DNA of 64,000 nt from Timema cristinae. Taxonomy: Eukaryota > Arthropoda > Insecta > Phasmatodea > Timematidae. Below the pieces are notes generated by a model. It was given only the letters and a program-made list of their open reading frames with translations, made no database searches and had not been told where the DNA came from. This document shows positions 46,393-56,290 of this stretch, one piece after another. Each line of letters opens with the position of its first letter. The first letter of the stretch is position 1. The stretch spans positions 43,541,802-43,605,801 of the forward strand of contig JBCFYV010011164.1 of assembly GCA_039000515.1 (NCBI GenBank), in the 5' to 3' direction. The translations under genes were made by a program, and so were the position numbers.

Positions 46393-46448
46393 AAAAACTG
46401 ATTTAGACACTACCTAACACTTACCAAAATCGATTTATAAAAGTAGGC

Positions 46449-46743
46449 TATATTAAATCTTTAAGGATTCCTGCCTTAAGAGGCATTTTCACTAGATATT
46501 CTTTACCTTCTACTCCTTCATGAAGGAGAAACTGTGCTATCATCAATCTTGATAGGGATAGCGGTAAGGGTAAGCATTGGGTGGCGTATAAAATATAAGA
46601 AGGTCGTGATGAATACTTTGATGATTTTGGTGATCTAATATAACTCCTCGATATCATGCTATACCTAAGAGGAAAACCCATAATCTATAATCACAATCGA
46701 TACCAAGAGTGTTATGTGGGCATCTATGTCAAACTTTCCTAAT
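46449..46743 (+). pseudogene. Maverick adenain-like cysteine protease, decayed
   Basis: One plus-strand frame encodes YIKSLRIPALRGIFTRYSLP, a stop, then NCAIINLDRDSGKGKHWVAY (catalytic His, 46575-46577), a stop, EYFDDFGDL (active-site Asp region, 46611-46634), a stop, and LRGKPIIYNHNRYQECYVGI. This is the C5 (adenovirus protease-type) fold used by Mavericks to mature capsid proteins. In the last block the catalytic Cys expected before the conserved Gly reads Val (CYVGI), so the enzyme is inactive quite apart from its three in-frame stops. Confidence 0.8.
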
Positions 46744-46869
46744 CATAGACAATGATGCTAACCCTGATCCAAATAAACATGTTTATGACATTAACATTAA
46801 CGAGTTAGAGAGTTAGAATCTTAAAAAAAAAATTCTTCCGATCATATTGGGAGAAGAGAATCGTGAATA

Positions 46870-47115
46870 AGTATGGGTTGTTGGAATTATCAATCTCACT
46901 ACATTAATTTATATATCGAATATTAACAAACGTCATTATAAATTTAACTGTGGAGGGAAAGAGTACAACATCCCTGCAAGCACTTATGAGCTGGAGACTC
47001 TGGATCGATATCTAAGAAAATAAATGTATATAAACGTAAATCTCTCAATCACTGCAAAAGTTCCTTCATGTTAGACATGGACCCTTTATGCTCAGCTGGA
47101 CCCTTTAGGCTTAAG
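46870..47115 (+). pseudogene. Maverick-associated protein fragment (IP..TYELETL type)
   Basis: The plus strand reads VVGIINLTTLIYISNINKRH then YKFNCGGKEYNIPASTYELE and TLDRYLRK, then a stop and VNLSITAKVP. The 'IP.gsYEie.i..yl' pattern belongs to another protein commonly found next to the Maverick protease; its function is unknown to me. Two stops. The rightmost part of the Maverick that I recognise. Confidence 0.55.
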
Positions 47116-47677
47116 TAACGCTCCTTAACTTATTTCACCATGTAGTGACTTAAAGTGTTATGTTGCTATAAGATCATTTATACTATACTGTAATTTAAAC
47201 TGCTGTAGGATCCACGTGGTGGGTAGGTTAGGGAGCATAGTTGCCACATAGAGGGAGATTGCGCGTTACTACTATGCGAGCGTACTCAGTGACCGTCAAG
47301 AAATCAAGCTACATTTCTCGGTTGCTATGACAACTACCCTTCACGGATTGGTCGAGCATATTACGAGACTCCACTTCCCACTCCAGCTGTGCTGACCTCA
47401 ATCCTAAATCAGTTTAGAATGCAGTATAGCGAGAATATTTAGCCTGGGGTGTGAACTCATCCATTTACCAAACTAATGTATTTATTGAAGCTGAATGCGT
47501 AGTTATGAGACTTCCTAAGTTAAGTAGAGTATATGGTATATGTAAAATTAATGGGTGCTATAGCTAAGGTGAACTCGCGGATGAATAGTACATTATAAAA
47601 CTCACTTTTATGGTCAAGATGCTGGGATCAGATTCTCAAGGTAGCATGTTCAGGTCACCCTTGATCCCTATATTTTT
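47116..47677. other. No recognisable gene
   Basis: Possibly further Maverick-derived DNA, but nothing is readable as protein. Confidence 0.4.
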
Positions 47678-47880
47678 ACTTTCTCGCTAGCTTACAGGTA
47701 GAGAAAGTATTGTGATCGTCCTAAAATTGAATTCAAGATTTTGATGAATGTTGACTTTCCATGACCCCCCTGAATCCAAAAAAGTTGTTTTTGAATTTCC
47801 GTCTGTCTGTACCTTGGATAGTAGTAAATCTTTAAGTAATTTTTGAGTGTAACGCTAAACTTTAGAATAATCCTCTAATG
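47678..47880 (+). repeat. Interspersed repeat starting with a TACTTTCTC...GAGAAAGTA hairpin
   Basis: A short inverted repeat, TACTTTCTC around GCTAGCTTACAGGTA to GAGAAAGTA, is followed by 'ttgtgatcgtcctaaaattg' and 'ccgtctgtctgtacc'. I recall this whole block as a common dispersed sequence in insect genomes; the class is unknown to me. Confidence 0.45.
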
Positions 47881-49029
47881 AAGGGTATAGCTTGAAATTT
47901 GCGATAAGTATTGCAATTTATTAAAAGCAAATAATATGAACATCAACAAATAGTGATTATTGAGAGGGAAATAAGTTTAAACACTATAACAATTATTATG
48001 TTATAAATAGTTTTGTAGATATTTAATCAATTAGACAAAATAGATGGAATTATTCAGATTTCGATCAATCGAACTTAAACTCCAATATAAAGAATAGCTA
48101 GTTATTTCTTATTCCAACTCGAAATTTTACCACTAAGCCATACTAATACGTTATGTGTATGGTATTATTCAAAGATTTTGTTTAAACCACGATAATTAAA
48201 AATAAATTATTTGAATTTATTTTATTTATTATTAATCATTGAAATAGTAATAATGAAAATGATAAAATAAATTTAAACATAAACAAGGTTTGTGCAACAA
48301 GGTGAGAGGCGCGTGACTTAAATTTGGGTAATTTCATTAATGCATATTTTCATCATTTTAAAACTTAATGTGATGGTCTTGAGTATTTATGATAATTACC
48401 GTATATTAATAATTTAGTAATATTACCAATAACAATTAAAAAATGAAACCGGGTTAGTGAGATAATATTACGTGGCAATAAGACTAGTAGTGAATTAAAC
48501 ATGGATTTAATTGGTTTAATTTCTTGAAGGTGGGCGTGCGCCCCCCACGCCCAGTTTCTGGAACCGCCCCTGATCCATCAATGATCTATCTCGCTCATTT
48601 TAGACTCAATAGTCAATATTTACCTATTTTATTGGTCAAATTTATTAAAGAAAAATTTAATAGTAATGCCATAACCACAAGATGTGCGTGCATCCCTTAA
48701 TAGAATGTCGAACATTTTAACAGGAATTCTAAATTTTAATACGAAGTGTTGACCCTTGGAGACTCAATTTCGGTATTTTTTATTTGTCAAAATATACAAA
48801 TGAAGACGTTAATTATTTAAAAATAAGATTATAAAATTTAAAACCATTAGTCAAAATGTTTTACATATGTATAGCGCAATTTGTTCTCAGGTTTGCTACG
48901 AATTTTGAGTAAATATTTCCATTGTTAAACAATAGATTGAGAAAGTTCGTCTAGAGTTCCGTACAATTTATTTACTTAGATCAATATACATAAAATATAT
49001 TATTTTTAAGGTATGAGATGCTTTCAAAT
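47881..49029. other. No recognisable gene; a hAT-type terminus near 48560-48572
   Basis: AT-rich. 'ggaaccgcccctg' ending at 48572 resembles the right end of a CAGGGGCG-type hAT element, preceded by a G/C-rich hairpin (gtgggcgtgcgccccccacgcc). The partner end was not found. Confidence 0.4.
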
Positions 49030-49490
49030 TTTCTCATTCACTAGTTTGATATCTTATAAGTTTCACCATGGTAAAATCAATCATGGTTTGATTCAACTTG
49101 AGTCATTGCTAGTTTTATCCATGATAACACCCTCTACTCCACCAAGTAGATGTATTGTTTCACCATATTAGAATCAACCAAGATATGAAGAATGGTTACG
49201 GTTATGGTTACTTAAAAATGTAATAGTCCTACATCTTCTTAATCACTAATTCAATATCGTATAAATTTCACCATGGTAACATCAATAATGATATGAGTAA
49301 TGTTTTAAGTCATTAATAATATAACTAGTATGCTACACTTTTTTTCAGTTGATGGTGATGATATCACGTTTTCCTGGTCTCATTGATAGTTTATTTACGG
49401 TAACACTCCACCAAATTAAAATCTAAAATTTTTCACCATGGTGAAATTAATAACGGTATGACCAATGGTTTTGGTTATTGAGACATGATG
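49030..49490. repeat. Degenerate direct repeats, ~190-200 bp spacing
   Basis: The block 'aagtttcaccatggtaaaat' with 'aat.atggta..a' recurs near 49060, 49265 and 49430 with drifted spacers. No coding potential. Confidence 0.6.
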
Positions 49491-49770
49491 ATCTGCCCTC
49501 TATTTCACTTAGTTGATACCAAGAGAATGCCAACCATATAGCAATGGAGGGCCAACCTAGGAGAGAAATACATCAGTATGTAGAAAATATTTTCCCAAAT
49601 TCGTTTATCATAAAAGAGGATGAAGACATAACATTGAAGCGCTTAACGTAGATATGGATAATACTTATTAAGGGGTTGTCAGATACGATCATGCAGTTTC
49701 ATTAAAACCATTTTCAAAGGGTTTTTCTCGGAACGTGAGGGGAGAAAATGATGGAATGTATATTGTTGTG

Positions 49771-50050
49771 GGTGACCTGGTGGTATAGGGGTAAGGTGTC
49801 AGACTTCTGTGCTGGCAGCCGGGGTTCAATCCTCGGTCCCGGCACAGATTTATCTGATTTCCAAACCCTTCCTTCACCTCTGACAAGACGTCTTGTGAAT
49901 GTGGGGAATGCCAGGCCGCCACCGAGGTTCGGATTCCACGTTAAACTGTAGGTCCTTCATTTCATCTCACAATCACCTACCATTACACATTAGCGTAAGT
50001 GCGTATAACCCGAACGGGTAGTAAGACGTGGTGCTAATAATAATAATAAT
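49771..50050 (+). repeat. SINE family A, full-length reference copy, with target-site duplication
   Basis: The head 'ggtgacctggtggtataggg' with 'gtaaggtgtcagacttctgt' holds the A box, and 'cggggttcaatcctcggtcc' the B box of a tRNA-derived RNA polymerase III promoter. The body follows to 'acccgaacgggtagtaagac' and 'gtggtgctaataataataat'. The perfect direct repeat ATATTGTTGTG flanks it (49760-49770 and 50051-50061). The 280 bp copy is the best full-length example of family A. Confidence 0.95.
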
Positions 50051-50061
50051 ATATTGTTGTG

Positions 50062-50735
50062 CACAAAGTGCTAACTATTAAATGTTTTTAAAGTGTGAAG
50101 CATGGATATTATAAACCATCAAATTCAAGTATCTTGTAAGGCTAAATATACGTCTATTTATGATGTAGAGTTCACATCAATTCTAAGTATAATACAGAGT
50201 TCAGATGATGAGCTAATGCCCTGCTTAGGTACGATGTAGAGGTGTGATCTATGATTAAATGTTGTGTTGTAAACCTTCAGATATAATATAAGTATCATGT
50301 ATGTCTAGGGATACGTCTAAGTACGATACAGAGTTTGATATATGATTAGATGTTAAGAACCACAATATTGGTTTAATATCAAAATATAATGTAAGTAATC
50401 ATAGCATGATGATAGGGATTTTGTTATAGTATATGATGCTAATAGTTTCAGATCAAATCTAAGTATAATAAAGAGCTCAGATCAATGATCTAATGTGCTT
50501 CTTTAAATATTCTGTAAGGTTTTGATCTATAATCAAATGTTATTAAAGTATGAAGCATGATTTTGATCCACTATTAAATATAATGTAAGTATTGTATTTT
50601 TAGTCTAATTTGATATTAATTACTAAATATTGTAGGATGCACGATATGATAAATTAACTACGACTAAATATATGTTTCATGTCTGTGATAAATGTAAGAT
50701 GATTGAATGTATCTCAAGTATGATGTAGGTAAGAG
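50062..50735. repeat. Degenerate satellite-like repeat, irregular
   Basis: Words such as 'taagtatgatgtagagtt', 'gatctatgattaaatgtt' and 'atataatgtaagtat' recur several times with variable spacing. An old tandem repeat is the simplest reading. Confidence 0.5.
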
Positions 50736-51394
50736 TTGGCAAGAGAGGAATCCAGAGAGGGGGTGAACATTTTCAAAAGTATGCAAGAGTTTGGTTGGAA
50801 AGAGCCTACCTCATGCAGTATTCTCAGAAGGTTGGTAACCCTGTCTGAACCTATTCCAAGGCATGAGGAGTGTCCTTTATCCATGAGGAGGTGTGTTAGA
50901 AAATATGCCTGGTTAGAATATGAATCCTTCTGCTTTTATCTTCAAGGAAAAGAAACGTACTGTATTAGCGTTCAAGAATGAAACTTGAAAGTGATTGCGA
51001 ATTTAATGTTATGAAGTCGAGCGTTATGGTGTCGTCTAGTTGCCTAAGAAGATTGGGATTAAGCTTTATACGATAGGGAGTTAAAGATATTAACCTTTAG
51101 AAAGTATAGAATCAGCATTTACTTAAATCTATTATTATTATTAAAGATTACAATGTGGGAATTCATAATTACGGGGTCAAGCTGCTTAGCTTCAGGATGC
51201 CAGCTCTCAGTCGGTCACAGTCCAGGGAAAAAATGTTTGAAGGGATGGTAAGTAAGTAAAGGTTTTTAAGATAACATCTTATGCTCCTACACCCAAACGT
51301 ATATACATTAAGTCTATAATATATATTTGTTTTAGATTCTTGTCCTTCTAAAATTAGAGGTGAAAAATACTTAGGGATAAAAATTATACGTAGG
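50736..51394. other. No recognisable gene
   Basis: One 81-codon plus-strand ORF (50736-50981, starting MAREESREGVNIFKSMQEFG) has no family I recognise and may be chance. Confidence 0.3.
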
Positions 51395-51660
51395 GATCAA
51401 TGGATGGGGTCTGATCGGGTTTTCTTCTCCAAGCAAAATTGATTAGAATTGAATGATGGACGATAGTCCATTCTGCCTCTAAGATGATGAGTAAATATGA
51501 TTATTTTTTATAATATATGGATGAGGATCAATGGAGTCAGTCTGAAAGCGTTTTCTACTTAAAAAAATATTGATTAAATTTATGTAATTGACGGTAGTAA
51601 ATTCTTTATACAAGATGAAGGGTAGATGTGATTTTTTTTATAATATATCTATCGATAGAG
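51395..51660. repeat. Two-copy direct repeat, ~130 bp
   Basis: 'ggatcaatgga' + 'gtctga...ttttct' + 'attgattagaattgaatgat' + 'tttataatatat' occurs twice in succession (51395-51524 and 51527-51658) with about 75-80% identity by eye. Confidence 0.7.
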
Positions 51661-52353
51661 TTGTTCATAAACAAAATTTAAGATTACATCCTTAATGAAT
51701 AATGATTTATCCTTATAGGGTTGAATGTGGGCCAGCCGTCTGCCGCATAATTTAAAATGTCATTTCTTGGAGTTTACTTCAAAGTTATAAATGTTTATGT
51801 GTTTATGGAATATCAAAGGGCTTTCTTTGAAGCTGACATATTTATTAAGATGGTTAGGTATAGACTTAATCAGTAGACATCGCAGCTCTTATGATGACAT
51901 TCTTGGGTTTATGATTTCATATAATTTAAAGAAGGGGTTTACAACGTTATTTTTGAAGCTGTCGTGTTTATGAAGATTGGTCAGGTTGGAGCAGACAATA
52001 TCTTCTTCCGGCTGACAGGGTTTCTTTTTAATAGGGAGAAGGGATGGGATAAGTGAGTTGAGCCTTGTAAGGGTGGTGAGGTAGAAGAGTATATAAGGAG
52101 ATAATTCACCGTTCTGGATTATAAATGTGGTGGGATTGGGGTGTGGTTAGAAGAAGGGGGGGGTGGAAGGGTAAGTTATATAATTTAAGCTTAGAGAGGG
52201 GATTTCACCTTTTTGGGCGATGAGAAGGAGGGAAGATAGGGTTAAGGATTGGGGGGTGAATAATTGGCCATTCTAGGTGTTGTGTTGAGGTGAGACGTCG
52301 ATGGGTAGGTAAAGAAGGAGAAGTGCATTACCATTTGTAGTTAAATTAGCTTT
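51661..52353. other. No recognisable gene; further diverged repeats
   Basis: 'ctttgaagctgacatattta' near 51820 and 'ttttgaagctgtcgtgttta' near 51950 are a diverged direct pair. A purine-rich stretch covers 52030-52330. Confidence 0.45.
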
Positions 52354-52533
52354 ATGGGTTCTGGTGTTGAGCTAGTTCGTAAAGGTGGTAGATTATCAAT
52401 TTTTTTAGGAATGGACTATACTGCATTCCAATCAATGTTGAGGAACGCTATTTCTAAACGTTGTCAGGAGATTTCCCCTTTGGATTTGAAATACTTTAGG
52501 ATTAACGATAACATTAGGGATGAAGAATGTTAA
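52354..52533 (+). CDS. Short ORF of unknown nature (59 codons)
   Basis: ATG at 52354 to TAA at 52531: MGSGVELVRKGGRLSIFLGM, then DYTAFQSMLRNAISKRCQEI and SPLDLKYFRINDNIRDEEC. The composition is protein-like, with a balanced mix of charged and hydrophobic residues, in a region with few open frames. I do not recognise it. It may be a fragment of a transposon gene, perhaps a Maverick leftover. Confidence 0.25.
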   Translation: MGSGVELVRKGGRLSIFLGMDYTAFQSMLRNAISKRCQEISPLDLKYFRINDNIRDEEC

Positions 52534-52699
52534 AATTGGCGAATCAAAACTAAATCCTGTCTGTCGATTTTACATTTTATGTAAAAAAAATATTTCAAAG
52601 TTTATTCAAAATACCTCAAGTCTAATACTGTATGATAATTCACTAAAATGATTTCCCCACATCTACATCTTCTCAGAAGATAAAGGATATATGCTAGCG

Positions 52700-53206
52700 A
52701 ACTAATGATGACAAGTCTTAATACGTTGAGTGGCGAGTGTTGACAGAAGGGGGAAGTTTGGTTGAATTGATTAGGTGGGATGAGTGGGCGGAGGGGAAAA
52801 AGCTGGATGGGGTGGAGGTCGTTAGGCGGAAGTATGATTGACATCTTACATCCTCTAGCATAATCACACAAGACAGCACCTTTTGGTTATGGTATCGCCA
52901 CATAGCTAAAAGGGCTGTAAGGATAATCATATTATAAATATTAACTTGGTGACTTATATGTCGGCATAGTTTGGTTATAGTATCACCTTTTCTCCAATAC
53001 TTAAGTAACTCATCATTGAGTAACCTCCTCCGCTTCCCAATAGCCTCATCCCTCTTTGGACCAAATAGCTTCCTAATCACCCTGTTTTCAAACACTATAA
53101 ATTTGTTTTCGTCATTTAAGTTAAGATACCATTTTTCACACTCATAAAGAACAGCCTGTAAAATAATGTTTTTGAATATTCTGGGTTTTACATTCTCTAA
53201 CAACAA
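52700..53206 (-). pseudogene. LINE reverse-transcriptase C-terminal remnant
   Basis: The minus strand from 53206 reads RIFKNIILQAVLYECEKWYL, then LNDENKFIVFENRVIRKLFG, then PKRDEAIGKRRRLLNDELLK. This is the late 'thumb/connection' part of the reverse transcriptase of common insect LINEs (the .VL.YG.E.W..., FER..LR.I.GP and LHNEEL blocks). The rest (GDTITKLCRHISHQVNI...) continues into a noncoding repeat shared in inverted orientation with 42869-43270. Long open frame (162 codons), but only the tail of the protein. Confidence 0.7.
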
Positions 53207-53265
53207 GCGAGAATTCTCTAACTACTCTTTTCCTAATATTTCCAATCTAAAATTGATACTAAACC

Positions 53266-53440
53266 ACTCTAGTAGTCAACTAGACTGCCTATGACGGGAA
53301 TATAAAGGTTCAAATCACCGTTCGATGTACTGTGGATGTTTTTATTCTAAATAAATTACCATTCTTGCCCCACGCAAATCGAGTACACTTCCTACAAATC
53401 TAGCCTTCCTCATCCCTAAAATCATTAGCTGATGCACCGC
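53266..53440 (+). repeat. SINE family B, diverged
   Basis: 'ctagactgcctatgacggg', 'aaggttcaaatcaccg' (B box) and 'gagtacacttcctacaaatc' mark a worn B copy lacking its tail. Confidence 0.6.
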
Positions 53441-54883
53441 AGGCATTCAAACTGACCACTTGGCTGAATTTAGTACGATATAACAGAGTTAGCTTTACCA
53501 ATAGTTGAGATTAGTTTAAATATTATTAAGTTAATAGAGGATACACTTTTTTTTTTTTAAATTTGGAGATTTCGATGGGAGTCTTTTCAAGTGTTTTGGT
53601 CCATCATTTTTCATCCAAGAATGTTCTTCATTGATGTTTGGAATAGTCCTTAAACCAGCCACCTCGATTTCATACTTCCACCACACCGATAAGTAATTTA
53701 TTCTTCTCATTTTGGAAATTTTAAAATCCCTCATTTCACCAGCCCCAACATAAAAAGATAAAATATGTAATACCAATGTTGTTATTTAGAGGGTTCCCTT
53801 TAAATTCCTGTCAAATTTTACTTTCTATAGTCCCTTACAGATTTTTTCTATTTCTTCCGGAGTAACATTTTGAAATTTAAAATGTTCAAATATTTACGTT
53901 TATTTGGAATAATATCTAAGCCCATTAGATACATTTCAGTTCTCTACGACACAGAGACGTAGTTTTTGTATATGTTTGGTAATTTTGATCCCCCACGTCC
54001 AACCTCCCCTTCCCCAGTCATTTCTTCAATTCGTTCTATTTTTATTTAATTATCTGAAAGAGTCCTTCTATCCACTTGCCAAATTTAAATTTTATACTAC
54101 ACCTAAAAGTGTTTTTATTTACCTTTTTCCCGTTTCCTTTATATACTGAGGTCTCATTTAAAATTTTGAAACTCTTCTGGTTATTTTAAGTAGACCCTCC
54201 CATTTGTTAAATTATCACTTCTAAATATCAAATTTAAGATTTATTTGGTTATCTGGAGTTATACTTCTACCATTCTGCCAAATTTAAATTTTCTACCACA
54301 CTTAAAAGTATTTTTTTCATAAAAAGCAGCGCTTATATTTCCTAGAATTCAGTTTTAAAATTGTCAGACTTTTATAGTTATTTGGAGTGGTATCTTCCTT
54401 TACTTTCATGCCACATTTCAGTTTTATATTACATTAATAAGCATTTGTAGTATTGTACATTTTTGACCTCCCTTCCCACCTAACTCTTTTTCAAAATCTC
54501 TCTTTGGTTATAAGATTAATTTGGCTAACTGGAACTTACGCTTTCAACTTAGTGTAGGAATGTGAGCATGTCCAGCGATAACTCTACAAGAGAAAATAGA
54601 GGTTATTCTTATTCCTAAAATAATTATTTCATCTGGACCTCGCATCATGAATAGTGCCCCAACAGGAAAACTTGCCCTATAAACAGTATCAACTATTGTA
54701 CTTTAGTGACTACATGTACAAAATAATTTGTTAAGTCCATCTCAGGAAAAAAAAAGTTCAATGAACTCATTATAAAAATTAATGGTTTAAATGTCACAAC
54801 CATAGATAGATGTTGTCACTGGCAATGATTAGTCATGAATGAAGTCTAGTAGTAACAAATATATTAAAACGACACTCCCGCAC
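53441..54883. other. No recognisable gene
   Basis: AT-rich; contains loosely repeated 'tgccaaatttaaatttt' words around 54060-54300. No coding similarity. Confidence 0.5.
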
Positions 54884-55008
54884 CTGGTGGTGATGGTGGT
54901 AATGGTGACAGTGGTGATGTTTGTGACCGCAACAACAAGGTTTCTCCAGTGTTGTCTGGTGTCCGGAGTGTTTGCACGTGATTTCTTGGTGACAGTCATC
55001 CGCGGTGC
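54884..55008 (-). CDS. Candidate exon of an unknown Cys/His-rich protein
   Basis: On the minus strand, TTTTTCCAG| precedes an open 125 bp segment ending CACCACCAG|GTGCGG. After two bases completing a codon it encodes TADDCHQEITCKHSGHQTTL, then EKPCCCGHKHHHCHHYHHHH and Q. It thus ends at a codon boundary. Six Cys and about a third His suggest metal binding or a secreted Cys-rich peptide, but no known family is apparent. The phase fits the candidate exon at 41924-42154. Doubts: the donor (GTGCGG) is not ideal, part of the His run comes from a CAC/ACC simple repeat, and no upstream exon was found. Confidence 0.35.
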
Positions 55009-55358
55009 CTGGAAAAACATAGTCTTACCTACATCACTAGTTAGTGTCCCAACATACAGACGTAACATAAACATCATAGGTAGAATATAATGCACTACAC
55101 AATCGTAATAACTTTCTCTTTTGTGTATTAATGCTTGAAACAAAATTTTCATAAATAGGTTTTCAGTGAACTATCCTTTGGTAAGATGTTCTCAGAAAAA
55201 CAAACATACTTCTGTTAATCATAATAGACACATTTCATACATAGCTACATACATAATCATGCCGTTCCCCTATGGGGTAGGCAAGAAGTGCATATAGCAA
55301 AATAAGCTACAACTCTGTATTTAATCCATCTTCATTAACTTTATCCACACTTTCCTAT

Positions 55359-55953
55359 TGTAATGTAACTGATTTGCCCCTAAAAAGTATGTGAAAGCAT
55401 TGACAATAATATCGTCCTAATTTTATAAACGTCTTATTTCATTTAAATTATGTAGTATGTTAAATGGCGCTTAAAGCACTTCTTCTTCTAAGAAGGCAAA
55501 AGCCATTGAACAGTGACGTCACGCACGTGACACCAGCCAAGTCAGTTTGACAATATATAATTTTAATAATAACTTCCTCTTCTCGATGGTTCGAAGAGAG
55601 ATTTTAAAATGTAACTTGAGTCTTTTTCCGGCTCTCGAAGCTTCGAGTAGCACAGAGATGTTTTTGTCTTGTATTTTGTTTTTCTAAACAAAACCTTCTC
55701 GAAGCTTCCATGACCAAGGAATATATACAAAGAATGGTGCAACGTAAAGGCAGTTGTCAGTGTTCAGTTGGGAGTTGGGAGTTTGGCGTCTAGCAACACC
55801 TGTCCGCGCTAGCCCGCGTATATATTTCGACATGATTTATTTTCGCATTAATTAAACTAATTCAGCAATAAAAAACATGTCAAAATGAAAAGTGTATTAA
55901 TCATAATTCTTCAATAGGCACCCATCGCGGTAACGTAATTCCAGAACGTTACA
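55359..55953 (+). repeat. 5' LTR of the gypsy-like element
   Basis: 595 bp from TGTAATGTAACTG to GAACGTTACA. U3 carries a CRE (55514-55521), an E-box (55524-55529) and heat-shock-type sites. TATATA is at 55722-55727, initiator-like CAGT/TCAGT words at 55751-55768, AATAAA at 55867-55872, then U5. The downstream border is exact because the 3' LTR remnant ends at the same base. The upstream border rests on the inverted TGTAA ends and the CTAT duplication. Confidence 0.75.
55631..55768 (+). promoter_or_regulatory. LTR promoter with heat-shock elements and TATA box
   Basis: CTTCTCGAAGCTTCC at 55695-55709 holds three perfect alternating units (TTC-GAA-TTC), the canonical heat-shock-factor site. 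A second, weaker site (CGAAGCTTCG) is at 55636-55645. TATATA follows 13 bases after the first site, and an initiator-like CAGT lies 30 bases further. The arrangement is that of an insect hsp promoter. Heat induction of this element is an inference. Confidence 0.7.
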
Positions 55954-55978
55954 ATTGGCTTCCCAACATAGGGGCACG
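55954..55978 (+). other. Primer-binding-site region
   Basis: Immediately after the LTR comes 'attggcttcccaacatagg' then 'ggcacg'. This resembles the ttggc..cccaac.t.gggg layout seen after many gypsy-like LTRs. I cannot name the priming tRNA. Confidence 0.5.
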
Positions 55979-55980
55979 AA

Positions 55981-56290
55981 TTACCTCCCCGAGATACAGC
56001 ACGAGATACCTCCCCGAGATACAGCACGAGATACCTCCCGAGATACAGCACGAATTACCTCCACGAGATACCTCCCCGAGATACAGTACGAGATACCTCC
56101 CCGAGATAAGCAGTAGAGGACAACGCCGAAGACCGAGATAAGCAGCAGAGCAACGCCGAGGACCGAGACAAGCAAGAAGCAACACCGAGGACCGAGATAA
56201 GCAGGAAGCAGCACCGAGATAAAGCAGGAAGCAACGCCGAGGACCAAGATAAGCAGTAAGCAGCGTCGAGGACCGAGAGAAGCAGCTTAC
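55981..56290 (+). repeat. Tandem repeats in the retrotransposon leader
   Basis: Two related arrays: 'gagatacctccccgagatac' units (about 55988-56108), then 'caccgaggaccgagataagc' units with 'aggaagcaa' linkers (about 56110-56285, about 26-30 bp period). The minus-strand ORFs here (Ser/Arg/Leu-rich) are translations of the repeat. Confidence 0.85.

Larger units (their letters stand above)
43600..47115. mobile_element. Decayed Maverick/Polinton gene cluster
   Basis: Six adjacent gene remnants on two divergent strands match the gene content of Maverick/Polinton elements: minus-strand ATPase, associated protein and integrase; plus-strand minor capsid, protease and one more protein. Each has stops or frameshifts, so the insertion is old. 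A protein-primed B-family polymerase, an intact major capsid and the terminal inverted repeats were not found. 3.5 kb is far below the usual 15-20 kb, so this is an internal fragment or a heavily deleted element. Confidence 0.85.

Noticed and set aside
42869..53010. Maverick terminal inverted repeats
   Set aside because: The right member continues into LINE reverse-transcriptase coding sequence and the left is simply shorter, as in 5'-truncated LINE copies. Not called as TIRs without further proof.
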